Origin: Rhizobium sp. CF122
GTDB taxonomy: Bacteria; Pseudomonadota; Alphaproteobacteria; Rhizobiales; Rhizobiaceae
Direction: 5' to 3'
Assembly: GCF_000282035.1 (NCBI RefSeq)
Contig: NZ_AKKA01000033.1
Location: 29,733-93,732 of the forward strand
DNA: 64,000 bases
The position numbers were made by a program, and so were the translations under genes. The notes beneath the pieces were generated by a model. The model was given only the letters and a program-made list of their open reading frames with translations, was not told the origin of the DNA and did no database searches. Every line of letters starts with the position of its first letter. Within the stretch, counting starts at the first letter, position 1. This document shows positions 15,681 through 24,236 of this stretch, one piece after another.

Positions 15681-17447
15681 ATGATCCTATTTCTGATCGC
15701 CTATCTAGCAGGGGTGCTGACCATCGTCAGCCCCTGCATCCTTCCGGTCCTGCCATTCGTGCTGTCACGAGCAGGTCAGCCGTTTACAAGAAGCATCCTG
15801 CCGATGCTGATCGGCATGATCGTGACCTTCGCGGGCGTGGCAACGCTTGCCGCGGTCGGCGGAAGCTGGGCAGTGCATGCGAACGAAATCGGCCGATACG
15901 TTGCCATTGCATTGATTGCCGGCTTCGGCGTGACGCTGCTTTCGCCGCGTATCGCGGCGGTGGTAACGCGGCCAGCCGTGGCGCTGGGCAGCCGCTTGTC
16001 GCAGCAAGCGAGCGGGAAGAAGGGGAGTGTCGGCACCTCCTTCCTTCTCGGCGTCGCGACCGGTCTTCTTTGGGCGCCCTGCGCCGGCCCGATCCTCGGA
16101 CTGGTCCTCACCGGTGCCGCCCTGCAAGGGGCAAACGTGCAGACCACGCTCCTGCTGACGGCTTACGCCGCAGGTGCCGCTACCTCGCTCGCAATGGCTG
16201 TTCTTGCCGGGGAGAAGGTGTTTGCCGCGATGAAGCGATCGCTCGGCGTCGGCGAGCGTGTGCGGCAGGGCCTTGGCGTTGCCGTACTGGCCGGCGTCAC
16301 GGCCATCGCGCTCGGGCTCGATACCGGACTGCTGGCGCGTCTCTCCTATGCCAGCAGCACCAGCATCGAGCAGTCGCTGCTGGACAGGCTGCGCGGCGCT
16401 GGCGGTACTGCTGGGAAGCCGGCAGCCAATGCGATGGCACTCGCTGCGAGTGATGCGCGCAAGGGATACCAGAGCGAGTTGCCGGTGCTGGGCCGCTTCC
16501 AGTCGCTTGACGGTGCTGTGGAATGGTTGAATTCGAAGCCACTCACGGCTAAAGAATTGCGCGGCAAGGTTGTTCTGGTCGATTTCTGGACCTACTCCTG
16601 CATCAACTGCATTCGAACGATCCCTTACCTTCGGGCATGGGCGGAGAAGTACCGGGACCAGGGCCTTGTCGTGATCGGCGTCCATTCCCCCGAATTTGCC
16701 TTCGAGAAGCGGATCGACAATGTCCGTCAGGCGATCGACAAGTCCCAGATCGGCTATCCCGTCGCGATCGACAACAACTTCAAGATCTGGCGGGCATTCG
16801 GCAACAACTACTGGCCGGCTCACTATTTCATCGATGCGAAAGGCCAGATTCGGCACACGCAGTTCGGCGAGGGAGACTACGAACAATCCGAACGGCTGAT
16901 CCAGGATCTGCTGGCGGACGCCGCAGGCAGCAAAAAGGTTGACACCGCTACTGTCGTGCTGAACGCCACAGGTGCCGAAGCGGCGCCCGACCTCGCGCAG
17001 CTGCAGTCCGGCGAATCCTATATCGGTTATCTCCGAGCTGCGAACTTCATCTCGCCGGAAGGGGTCGGAGCAGACGTTGCACGTGATTACACGGTGGGAA
17101 AACCAAGCCTCAATGAATGGGGTCTATCGGGCAAGTGGACCGTAGGGGGCGAGCAGGCCTCGCTTGAGCAGGTCGGTGGAGGCATCACCTACCGGTTTAG
17201 TGCACGGGATCTCCATCTCGTCCTTGGGCCTGGAACGGGCGGCAAGAAAGTCCGCTTCCAGGTGACGGTGGATGGCGCAGCGCCGGGGGTAGACCACGGC
17301 TCTGATATTGACGCCGAAGGCAAGGGTACCGTTTCAGAAACGCGCCTCTACCAACTGGTGCGCCAGTCGAAAGACGTGCGGGAACGGACATTCGAGATCC
17401 GATTCCTCGATCCCGGTGTCGAAGCATTCGTCTTTACCTTCGGATGA
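15681..17447 (+). CDS. DipZ-type thiol:disulfide transporter (CcdA plus thioredoxin domains)
   Basis: A 588-aa membrane protein. Residues about 1-220 form a CcdA-like six-helix domain with redox cysteines in VSPCILPVLPF and WAPCAGPILG. A soluble thioredoxin/TlpA-like domain (about 280-420) has the CxxC active site SCINC in DFWTYSCINCIRTI. A C-terminal beta-rich domain typical of DipZ follows. It carries electrons across the inner membrane to periplasmic thiol proteins. ATG 15681 is preferred over 15675 because AGGGG (15670-15674) is correctly spaced only for the later one. It is followed 13 bp later by membrane-anchored MsrA, its likely electron acceptor. Confidence 0.88.
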   Translation: MILFLIAYLAGVLTIVSPCILPVLPFVLSRAGQPFTRSILPMLIGMIVTFAGVATLAAVGGSWAVHANEIGRYVAIALIAGFGVTLLSPRIAAVVTRPAVALGSRLSQQASGKKGSVGTSFLLGVATGLLWAPCAGPILGLVLTGAALQGANVQTTLLLTAYAAGAATSLAMAVLAGEKVFAAMKRSLGVGERVRQGLGVAVLAGVTAIALGLDTGLLARLSYASSTSIEQSLLDRLRGAGGTAGKPAANAMALAASDARKGYQSELPVLGRFQSLDGAVEWLNSKPLTAKELRGKVVLVDFWTYSCINCIRTIPYLRAWAEKYRDQGLVVIGVHSPEFAFEKRIDNVRQAIDKSQIGYPVAIDNNFKIWRAFGNNYWPAHYFIDAKGQIRHTQFGEGDYEQSERLIQDLLADAAGSKKVDTATVVLNATGAEAAPDLAQLQSGESYIGYLRAANFISPEGVGADVARDYTVGKPSLNEWGLSGKWTVGGEQASLEQVGGGITYRFSARDLHLVLGPGTGGKKVRFQVTVDGAAPGVDHGSDIDAEGKGTVSETRLYQLVRQSKDVRERTFEIRFLDPGVEAFVFTFG

Positions 17448-17460
17448 AAGGGACAGGATC

Positions 17461-18201
17461 ATGAAAAATCGAGAAAAAACCCGTTTGTCGCCGCTGGGTC
17501 GCATCGCGCGCCTCGGTCTTGTGGCCCTGGCGGTGATCGGTGGCGGCGGCCTTGCACTGAAATTGACTGGCGGATCGGCGCCTGAAGAGGCCAGGCCCGT
17601 TCCCCCGGCCCTGCATGACGTAGCTGCGACATCCGGAATGCAATCGCTGGTGCTTGCCGGCGGCTGCTTCTGGGGCGTGCAAGGGGCGTTTCAGCACGTT
17701 GCCGGCGTTGTGAGCGCCACGGCAGGGTATGCCGGCGGGAGTGCCGCGACTGCGACCTACGAGATAACCGAGACCGGGCAGACCGATCATGCGGAGGCGG
17801 TGGAGATCGTCTTCAATCCGAAGCAGATCACCTACGGTCAGTTGCTGCAGATCTTCTTCTCCGTGGTTCACGACCCGACGCAGGTGGATCAGCAAGGGCC
17901 CGACGTCGGGAAACAGTACCGCTCGGCGATCTTTCCGCTGAGCGACGAACAGGCAAAGGTCGCTTCCGACTACGTTGCGCAACTAGGCAAGGAAGGCGCG
18001 TTTGGTCGCCCGATTGCGACTTCAATCGAAATCGGGAAGACGTTCTATCGCGCCGAGGCCTATCACCAGGACTACGTCTACAACAATCCCAGCCAGCCCT
18101 ATGTCTACATCTACGAGCAGCCGAAGATCGAAGCACTGAAGCGGCTTTTCCCGGTGCAGTACCGGGAGCGTCCAGTTCTGGTTGCAGAGCAGGCAGGCTG
18201 A
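17461..18201 (+). CDS. msrA: Membrane-anchored peptide-methionine (S)-S-oxide reductase MsrA
   Basis: A 246-aa protein. An N-terminal transmembrane or signal segment (LGRIARLGLVALAVIGGGGLALKL, about residues 12-35) precedes a complete MsrA domain: catalytic GGCFWGVQGAFQHV, GYAGG, HDPTQVDQQGPDVGKQYRSAIF and AEAYHQDY. The anchor implies action in the periplasm on oxidised surface proteins. It sits directly behind dipZ, which would supply reducing power. ATG 17461 has GAAAGGG upstream; the open frame extends into dipZ. Confidence 0.92.
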   Translation: MKNREKTRLSPLGRIARLGLVALAVIGGGGLALKLTGGSAPEEARPVPPALHDVAATSGMQSLVLAGGCFWGVQGAFQHVAGVVSATAGYAGGSAATATYEITETGQTDHAEAVEIVFNPKQITYGQLLQIFFSVVHDPTQVDQQGPDVGKQYRSAIFPLSDEQAKVASDYVAQLGKEGAFGRPIATSIEIGKTFYRAEAYHQDYVYNNPSQPYVYIYEQPKIEALKRLFPVQYRERPVLVAEQAG

Positions 18202-18323
18202 CTTTGGCCACAGCGATGCCGTGGGGGTGTCGCCTGCGGCATATGGAGGGTCAATACAATTCGGGATCGGGGGTCGGTCGAACCAGCCCGCGCCTACACA
18301 GCGATACAGTTCTCACCGCGCCC

Positions 18324-18344
18324 GAACACATTCGGGATACGCGC
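18324..18344 (+). promoter_or_regulatory. Candidate regulator box upstream of the small exported-protein gene
   Basis: GAACACATTC G GGATACGCGC matches the first half of the tandem box at 23078-23087 in 8 of 10 positions and shares GGATAC in the second half, with an 11-nt instead of 10-nt repeat. A partial extra copy (ATACAATTCGGGAT) lies near 18254. It precedes the small exported protein/GST pair by 90 bp. Confidence 0.3.
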
Positions 18345-18433
18345 AGCCATCAGGCTGAATTCAATCCGCTCCCCGGAAAAATCAGAGCTTGCCGGGATTG
18401 GCTTAAACGGACCAAGCAATTGAGGAGAAAGCA

Positions 18434-18616
18434 ATGCGCATTCTAGTCACCACTTTTGCCATGCTTGCGTTGGCCGCCGTGCCTTGCGCCTGGGATACCG
18501 CTCCGGGTGAACCACCCCCGATCGCGGCACTCTTCTCCCGATTGTCGCCTCCAGCCGATGCTGCCTTCGTGACGACGTCGGCCGATAAAGCACTGCCCCA
18601 ACGCGCGAATTACTGA
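18434..18616 (+). CDS. Small putative exported peptide (60 aa)
   Basis: ATG 18434 is preceded by GAGGAGAAAGCA, a good ribosome site. Residues 1-18 (MRILVTTFAMLALAAVPC) look like a signal peptide or lipoprotein-like leader, although the Cys context AAVPC is not a strong lipobox. The rest is proline- and alanine-rich, without a recognisable domain. It ends 11 bp before the GST start, so co-transcription is likely. No family recognised. Confidence 0.5.
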   Translation: MRILVTTFAMLALAAVPCAWDTAPGEPPPIAALFSRLSPPADAAFVTTSADKALPQRANY

Positions 18617-18627
18617 GGGGATCCACG

Positions 18628-19260
18628 ATGAAACTCTTCGAAGACAAGATTTCGTCGGCAGCATCCCGTGTCAGGATCGCGCTGGCTCTGAAAGGGCGCG
18701 ACGTCGAGCGTGAGACAATCGGTATCCTCGGTGCCGATGCCATCAATCGCAAGCCCGAATATCTGCAGGTCAACCCACAGGGGCTCGTCCCAGCTTTGCT
18801 GACGGATGAAGGCGTGCTCCTGACGCAGTCTCTCGCCATTATCGAATATCTCGATGAGCGCTACCGCGAACCTCCACTCCTGCCCGGAAAGCTTGAAGAT
18901 CGCGCCTTTGCGCGGACAGTCGCCTTGGCGGTCGCCGCGGATATCCATCCGCTTCTTCCGCCCCGGGTGACTGCCTACTTAGGGAGCATAGACCTCAGCA
19001 CCGAGGACATCGCTGACTGGAGTCGCCACTGGATCCGCGTCGGACTGACGGCAGTCGATGAATTGCTCGCGCGGCGTCAGACAGGTCGATATGCCGCCGG
19101 CGATGCGCCGTCGCTGGCCGACATTTGTCTTTTCCCGCAGGCGGTGAATGCCGAACGGATTGGCCTTTCGCTCGACCAGTGGCCTCGCATCGCAGCGCTT
19201 ATGGCCAGACTTCGGGAGATTCCCGCCTTTGCCGACAATGGCCCGGCCCCCCGAACCTGA
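18628..19260 (+). CDS. Glutathione S-transferase, zeta/MaiA-like
   Basis: A 210-aa GST. The N-terminal thioredoxin-like half contains RVRIALALKG, NPQGLVPALLTDEG and TQSLAIIEYLDERY, the signature of maleylacetoacetate isomerase (zeta) enzymes. The zeta active-site motif SSCxxRVR reads SSAASRVR here: both serines are kept and the cysteine is Ala. The usual partner FahA is not nearby, so a tyrosine-degradation role is unlikely. Conjugation or peroxide detoxification fits the neighbours better. Confidence 0.85.
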   Translation: MKLFEDKISSAASRVRIALALKGRDVERETIGILGADAINRKPEYLQVNPQGLVPALLTDEGVLLTQSLAIIEYLDERYREPPLLPGKLEDRAFARTVALAVAADIHPLLPPRVTAYLGSIDLSTEDIADWSRHWIRVGLTAVDELLARRQTGRYAAGDAPSLADICLFPQAVNAERIGLSLDQWPRIAALMARLREIPAFADNGPAPRT

Positions 19261-19305
19261 GCGTCCGTGAGCTGAACATTCACCTCAGGTCGCTCAGTTA
19301 TGGCC

Positions 19306-19325
19306 GAATGTATACCAATGTATCT
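19306..19325 (-). promoter_or_regulatory. Tandem TGTATC-type box upstream of the alpha/beta hydrolase
   Basis: The minus strand reads AGATACATTG GTATACATTC, two head-to-tail 10-mers matching the box ahead of the response-regulator gene (8/10 and 9/10 identities to GGATACATTC). Relative to the gene it reads TGTAT(A/C)-N4-TGTATC, as in the two-component promoter. It ends 109 bp before the hydrolase ATG. A looser copy (GCACACATTG GATATAC) is at 19369-19385. Direct repeats at 10-bp period are typical of OmpR-family binding sites. Confidence 0.5.
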
Positions 19326-19433
19326 CTCGACCTGATCCCTACACCGGCATTCAATTCCCGCCATCGGGCACACATTGGATATACACGCGTACCGGCTTTT
19401 ACGAATGTCTTTAACGCAATCTGGAGAACATCG

Positions 19434-20486
19434 ATGGCTGAGGAAATCAATCAACAGCGACGGCGGTTCATGGGCGTGGCGGCCCTGACTGTCGCTGCCG
19501 TGCAACTGGGCGCCATCGGGACGAGCGTTGCACAAGCGGCGACGCCGGCTGCCGTCCGCATTCCCACCATCGCGCCAGGCACCAACACGTCCTTCGGCAC
19601 AATCAAGCAGATCGATGCAGGTCTGCTCAACGTCGGTTATGCCGAACTTGGAGCGAGCGACGCGCCTCCGGTCATTCTCCTGCATGGCTGGCCCTACGAC
19701 ATCCACACCTATGTTGACGTCGCACCGCTGCTTGCAGCGGCCGGATATCGCGTCATTGTGCCCTATCTGCGTGGCTACGGCACGACGCGATTCCTCTCCG
19801 AGAAGACGATGCGCAACGGTCAGCAGTCTGCAATTGCTTCCGATATCGTCGCGCTCATGGATGCGCTGAAGATCGAGAAGGCGCTGATCGCTGGTTGTGA
19901 TTGGGGAGCCCGGACGGCCGACATCATTGCGGCTCTTTGGCCGGAGCGTTGCAAGGCGCTGGTTTCCGTTAGCGGTTATCTCATAGGCAGCCAGGAAGCC
20001 AACAAGGCGCCGTTGCCGCCGAAGGCCGAGCTTGCCTGGTGGTATCAGTTTTACTTTGCTACCGAACGCGGTCGGGAAGGCTATCAGCAATACCGGAGCG
20101 AGTTCGCCAAGCTCATCTGGCAGCTTGCGTCACCGAAATGGAATTTCGACGACGCGACGTTCAACCGCAGCGCCGCCGCCCTCCAAAATCCCGATCACGT
20201 CGACATCACCATCCACAACTACCGTTGGCGCATCAGCGCGGCCGAGGGCGAGCGAAAGTATGACGAGTTCGAAGCGCGGCTGGCCAAGTTCCCGGTCATT
20301 GGCGTGCCTGTAATCACGCTGGAAGGCGATGCCAATGGTGCGCCTCATCCGCAGCCGGAGGCGTATGCCAAGAAGTTCTCGGGAGAGTACGAACACCGGC
20401 TGATCACCGGCGGTATCGGTCACAACCTGCCACAAGAGGCGCCGCAAGCCTTTGCCCAAGCCGTGGTTGACGTCGATCGCTTCTAG
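19434..20486 (+). CDS. Tat-exported alpha/beta hydrolase
   Basis: A 350-aa protein. The twin-arginine leader QQRRRFMGVAALTVAAVQLG ends near residue 36. The hydrolase core has HGWPYDIHTY (oxyanion), LIAGCDWGARTADI with an Asp nucleophile (epoxide hydrolase/dehalogenase type) and GGIGHNLPQE with the catalytic His. ATG 19434 has GGAG at 19423-19426; the frame is open upstream into the GST gene but without a signal. Together with the 1097-2386 gene this is the second exported Asp-nucleophile hydrolase in the window. A tandem box upstream suggests control by the neighbouring two-component system. Confidence 0.82.
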   Translation: MAEEINQQRRRFMGVAALTVAAVQLGAIGTSVAQAATPAAVRIPTIAPGTNTSFGTIKQIDAGLLNVGYAELGASDAPPVILLHGWPYDIHTYVDVAPLLAAAGYRVIVPYLRGYGTTRFLSEKTMRNGQQSAIASDIVALMDALKIEKALIAGCDWGARTADIIAALWPERCKALVSVSGYLIGSQEANKAPLPPKAELAWWYQFYFATERGREGYQQYRSEFAKLIWQLASPKWNFDDATFNRSAAALQNPDHVDITIHNYRWRISAAEGERKYDEFEARLAKFPVIGVPVITLEGDANGAPHPQPEAYAKKFSGEYEHRLITGGIGHNLPQEAPQAFAQAVVDVDRF

Positions 20487-20631
20487 TCGTTTTCCCGGCG
20501 ACAGCGCGGCGGTTGACCGCGACGTCCTCCGATTTCACTTTGGTTTGAATTCTGCGGTGTTCGTGGCAAATCCTACCAACCGCAGCTGTCGGCCCATAAC
20601 CGCTGTTGGAGTAGTCTCGACGGGCCTATGT

Positions 20632-20841
20632 ATCCCCGAAATCGCCAACAGGGAGGACGTTCCGCCGGGATTTCTTGATGGCGTACCGCGAGGTCGCCTG
20701 GAGCCGGAGACCGTCATCCGTCTCCTCAGGGACGTTGCGATGAGGACGGATATCGTCGGCTTGGCCATCACCTGGTACATCTCATGGGACGCCATCCAGA
20801 AACGGCAGTTCTTGGCGGGACTCCCTTTGATACTCGGATGA
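20632..20841 (+). pseudogene. Possible remnant of an arginase-family gene
   Basis: The frame encodes PPGFLDGVPRGRLEPETVIRLLRDV...DIVGLAITWYISWDAI, which vaguely recalls the C-terminus of arginase/agmatinase proteins (G-x-L-x-x-x-E-x-x-x-L-L-R followed by a VG-hydrophobic strand). No upstream catalytic motifs (metal-binding His/Asp) are present, and no start with a ribosome site precedes it. It may be a degraded gene end or coincidence. The rest of the 20487-20905 gap has nothing recognisable. Confidence 0.2.
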
Positions 20842-20905
20842 CCTTTTTGAGCGGCGGCGGCCGTCAAGGGCTGCCGCTTTTTCCACAGTGCCGACGGTGC
20901 GTAAT

Positions 20906-22240
20906 TCAAGCCGCCGTTTGATTGATGGCGATTTCGGCCACAAGGCCGCCGCCGTCCCGATTGCGCAGCGTCAGCGATGCACCGATCGCGGTCGCCAGCT
21001 GTACAGCAATGGCGAGGCCAAGCCCGGTTCCGCCGGTGTCGCGATTACGCGACTGCTCAAGGCGGAAGAATGGCTTGAGGACGGCTTCCAGCTGGTGATC
21101 GGGAATGCCGGGCCCATGATCCATCACCCTGATGACGATGGCCTCGTCGGCCCGACGTTCCACTTCGATCTCAGCGCTGCCGCCGAACTTCAGCGCGTTG
21201 TCGATGAGATTGGCCAGAACGCGCCTCAAGGCGTGCGGCCGTGTCATGATCGCGCCGCCGCGCATCTCCGTTATCGCAACGTCCTTGCCGGTGTCCTGAT
21301 AATCGTAGACAAGGCTCTCGATGAAGGAAGACAGGTCGATGCGCGAGGCTTTCTCGACATTGCCATGGGCGCTGCGAGCATAGGCGACACCTTCCTTGAC
21401 GAGGCGTTCGATCTCGGCGAGATCCTGCATCAACTTGTCTCTATCACCGAAATCCTCGGCCATCTCAGCCCTGAGCTTCATACGCGTGATTGGCGTTTGC
21501 AGATCGTGCGATATGGCCGCGAGTATCTGTACGCGCTCCTCGAGATATTGGGCGATGCGCTCGCGCATTGCGTTGAAGGCGGTTGCGGCATAGGCGACTT
21601 CGCTTGGCCCTGTCTCGCTGAGGCGAGGGGCCTTCACATTCGGATCGAGCGTGTCCGCGGCTCTTGCGAGATTGACGAGAGGGCGAATGGCCTGGTGCAC
21701 GGCAAACCAGCTGCAGAGCACCAGCAACGCGAGTTGTGTGACGAGCACATAGGGCAGCCAGTCGGCGAGAGGCATGATGCCAGCGGGATTGACGTCGATC
21801 GTCAAGGGCGTGCCATCGCTGAGGGCCAAATGCGCCTGGAGGCGAAAGTTCGGACCGGGGATGGTCTCGACCGTGATCGGATATTTCGGCCCGATCGCCG
21901 CCCGAATTTTGGCGGCAATTTCGGTGCTGCGCACGTCGAACGCGGGCTGTCCCGGCAAGCCCGGCCCAAGAACAAATCTGTAGCTTCCCCGATCAAGGCG
22001 ATCGAGCCAGTCCGCGCGCTCATCCGGTCGGAGGCGATCAAGGATGGCGATCGAGGTCGAGATATCGTTTTCGAGGGTGTTGAACATCACCGACTTTGCC
22101 GCCGTATAGCGCTCGAAGAACAGCACCGTGAACGACATGGCATGCGCGATCGCGAGACCCGCAAGCAGGATAAGAAATAGCCGCGCTCCGAGAGTGCGCG
22201 GCCACAGACGAAATCCATTCAGAAGGGCGTGCGTCGCCAT
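20906..22240 (-). CDS. EnvZ/RstB-type sensor histidine kinase
   Basis: A 444-aa inner-membrane kinase: TM1 about residues 20-42, a periplasmic sensor loop (about 43-162), TM2 about 163-181, HAMP to about 235, H-box AAISHDLQTPITRMKLR with His245, N-box LANLIDNALKFG, and G-boxes DHGPGIP and GGTGLGLAIA. No sensor family is recognised in the loop. Its start codon overlaps the stop of the response-regulator gene by one base (TGATG), so the two are translated together. Confidence 0.93.
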   Translation of the reverse strand: MATHALLNGFRLWPRTLGARLFLILLAGLAIAHAMSFTVLFFERYTAAKSVMFNTLENDISTSIAILDRLRPDERADWLDRLDRGSYRFVLGPGLPGQPAFDVRSTEIAAKIRAAIGPKYPITVETIPGPNFRLQAHLALSDGTPLTIDVNPAGIMPLADWLPYVLVTQLALLVLCSWFAVHQAIRPLVNLARAADTLDPNVKAPRLSETGPSEVAYAATAFNAMRERIAQYLEERVQILAAISHDLQTPITRMKLRAEMAEDFGDRDKLMQDLAEIERLVKEGVAYARSAHGNVEKASRIDLSSFIESLVYDYQDTGKDVAITEMRGGAIMTRPHALRRVLANLIDNALKFGGSAEIEVERRADEAIVIRVMDHGPGIPDHQLEAVLKPFFRLEQSRNRDTGGTGLGLAIAVQLATAIGASLTLRNRDGGGLVAEIAINQTAA

Positions 22241-22977
22241 CAGCGGGCCTCGGTGATCTCGATCGGCATGGAAAAGACATAGCCCTCGCTGCGGACCGTC
22301 TTGATGTAGGTCGGCTCTCGGGCATCGTCGCCGAGGCGCTGGCGGACACGGCTGACGAGAAGGTCGATCGAACGGTCGAAAAGCTCAGCGTCGCGGCCCT
22401 GCGTCAGGTTGAGAAGCTGGTCGCGGTTGAGCACGCGCTGGGGATGGTCGATGAAGACGCGCAGCAGGCGATATTCGGCGCCGCTGAGTGCGATCACCGT
22501 TCCATCAGAATCGACGAGATGGCGTGCCGTCGTGTCGAGCTTCCACTTGCCGAAGCTCAGCAGCTGGCCGGCTTCTGACACCTGCAGATTGGGGGGCAAC
22601 ATCCGGGTGCGCCGAAGGACAGCCTTGATGCGGGCCAGCAATTCGCGCGCCGAAAATGGCTTGGCGAGGTAGTCGTCCGCACCCATCTCGAGACCGATGA
22701 TGCGATCCATTTCGTCGGTGCGGGCCGTCAGCATGACGATGGGAATGGCCTTGTGTCGGCCGGCACGCAACTCACGGCTCAGAACGAGGCCGTCGTCGCC
22801 GGGCATCATAACATCCAGGATGATGAGATCGACTGAATTTGCTTCGAGGAAGGAACGCATATGCCGCCCGTCGGCAACGGCGGTGACGCGCAGGCCATTC
22901 TTCTGCAGGTAGCTCGATACGAGCTCCCTTATTTCGCGATCGTCATCGACGATCAGGATGTGGTCGATGTGCTCCAT
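22240..22977 (-). CDS. OmpR-family response regulator
   Basis: A 245-aa regulator. The receiver has the acidic pocket DDD at 11-13, phospho-acceptor Asp55 in LIILDVMMPG, Thr in MLTART and Lys in YLAKPF. The C-terminal winged helix spans about 135-235 (LSGAEYRLLRVFIDHPQRVLNRDQLL, then DRSIDLLVSRVRQRLGDD). It is the first gene of the operon. A perfect tandem GGATACAWT repeat about 100 bp upstream suggests autoregulation. Targets are inferred from copies of that box at the exported hydrolase and, more weakly, dipZ. Confidence 0.94.
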   Translation of the reverse strand: MEHIDHILIVDDDREIRELVSSYLQKNGLRVTAVADGRHMRSFLEANSVDLIILDVMMPGDDGLVLSRELRAGRHKAIPIVMLTARTDEMDRIIGLEMGADDYLAKPFSARELLARIKAVLRRTRMLPPNLQVSEAGQLLSFGKWKLDTTARHLVDSDGTVIALSGAEYRLLRVFIDHPQRVLNRDQLLNLTQGRDAELFDRSIDLLVSRVRQRLGDDAREPTYIKTVRSEGYVFSMPIEITEAR

Positions 22978-23330
22978 CGCGCGATCTTCCTTATTGCACT
23001 GTTAGTGACGCCCTTGATGTATCCGCTCTATGTTTGCGGCATCCAGGCTTGCATGTTGCCGTATCCTGCGGTTCGTTGGATACATTCGGATACAATGTCT
23101 GCATTTTGAAAGGCTGTCCGATCGAACCCATAGCGGGCCGGCAGCCGAAGCCGCGATCACGAGTTCGGGCGGTGATCGCCCTCTTTGATTGCGACGTCTA
23201 TCAAAGCACAATTTCCAAATGGCGAGGTAGATCAATACAAACTTCAATGTCGACAATGGGCCCGAAAGCTGCCGTCGACGGCATTCTCTGCAATATCGGA
23301 GTTCCGTCGATAGTGCGCTTCGCCGCTCTA
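22978..23330. promoter_or_regulatory. Upstream region of the two-component operon with tandem GGATAC box
   Basis: These 353 bp separate the regulator from the end of the universal-stress gene, and no gene is visible. At 23078-23097 lies GGATACATTC GGATACAATG, two direct 10-bp repeats, with an inverted GTATCC at 23061-23066. The box is 101 bp before the regulator start, the same distance as in the hydrolase promoter. No obvious -35/-10 pair was found by eye. Confidence 0.5.
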
Positions 23331-24236
23331 TCAATGGCTCATCAGCAGGGGAACAGTGGCATGCGACAGTAGGCGATAGGTGACGCGGCCGAGAAGCAAT
23401 TCGAGCAGATAGCCGTGCTTGAACGCGCCGATCAGAATGCAGGTCGCGTTCACCGATGCTCCAAAGTCGAGAATCGTGTTGCCGACCGAGCGGCCTGTTG
23501 ACGAGGTCACGACGATCTCGGCATCGAGTCCCAGCTGGCGGCAGATTTGCCTCGCGGTGGTCTCGTAGTGCCTGTTCGGCTTGTCGTCGACGCAGAGGAC
23601 GGTGATGCGGTTGGCGGCAAGGAGCCAGCGCCTTGCTGCAACCATTGTGCGCCGCGCGTGGTCATGCGGCTTCCAGCCGATCAGGACATGGTCCAACAGA
23701 CGTCCGCGGTAGCCACCGGCCGGTGGGACGAGCACAAGCTTGCCTTCATGAAAAAGGACATTGTGGAAGACATCACGTGCATCGAGATTGCCCCTGTAGG
23801 GCGTGATGACAAGCGACGCATTCTGACAGACGTCGCCCACGCAGCGGCGCAGGTCACCCTGGCAATCGCCGAGCACTAGGCTTTGCCGGTGAGGAGCGCC
23901 GAGTTTCCATTCGCCGAAGAGCCGCTTGACGCGCTCGAACCGCTCGTGCGTCGATCCTTCCTCGAGGTCCCGCAGCATCTGCAATTCGATTTCCTCAGCC
24001 GACACAAGCATCGCCAGTGGGTCGGCACCGATATGTACGGCGGCGATGCTATCCTGCACGGCATCGGCCGCGTCGTCGGCCAGATCGAGGCAGGACTGTG
24101 CCGAGGCTGGATCGGGCAGCAGCACGATAATATCGGCATCCTGGGTGAGGTCACGAACGTTACGCGGCGCTGCGCCTGGGCTAGGTGCGTTGAAGCCTTG
24201 TGACCAATTTTGGTGATCGCTGGTTGTCGTGGTCAA
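23331..24236 (-). CDS. Universal stress protein family, two-domain
   Basis: A 301-aa cytoplasmic protein with two UspA-like halves. The second half is clearer: DHVLIGWKPHDHARRTMVAARRWL, then ITVLCVDD and ATCILIGAFKHGYLLELLLGRVTYRLLSHATVPLLMSH, the usual C-terminal signature. The N-terminal half is divergent (ADIIVLLPDPASAQSCLDLADDAADA). Family members respond to stress, some binding ATP; the G-x2-G-x9-G ATP loop is not intact here. It is divergent from the CorA-like gene. Confidence 0.8.
   Translation of the reverse strand: MTTTTSDHQNWSQGFNAPSPGAAPRNVRDLTQDADIIVLLPDPASAQSCLDLADDAADAVQDSIAAVHIGADPLAMLVSAEEIELQMLRDLEEGSTHERFERVKRLFGEWKLGAPHRQSLVLGDCQGDLRRCVGDVCQNASLVITPYRGNLDARDVFHNVLFHEGKLVLVPPAGGYRGRLLDHVLIGWKPHDHARRTMVAARRWLLAANRITVLCVDDKPNRHYETTARQICRQLGLDAEIVVTSSTGRSVGNTILDFGASVNATCILIGAFKHGYLLELLLGRVTYRLLSHATVPLLMSH

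Noticed and set aside
15765..16886. 373-aa minus-strand frame inside dipZ
   Set aside because: It is fully antisense to an intact DipZ with recognisable motifs; the translation has no family features.
20888..22180. 430-aa plus-strand frame opposite the histidine kinase
   Set aside because: Mirror of the GC-rich kinase gene; charge-rich translation without domains or start signals.
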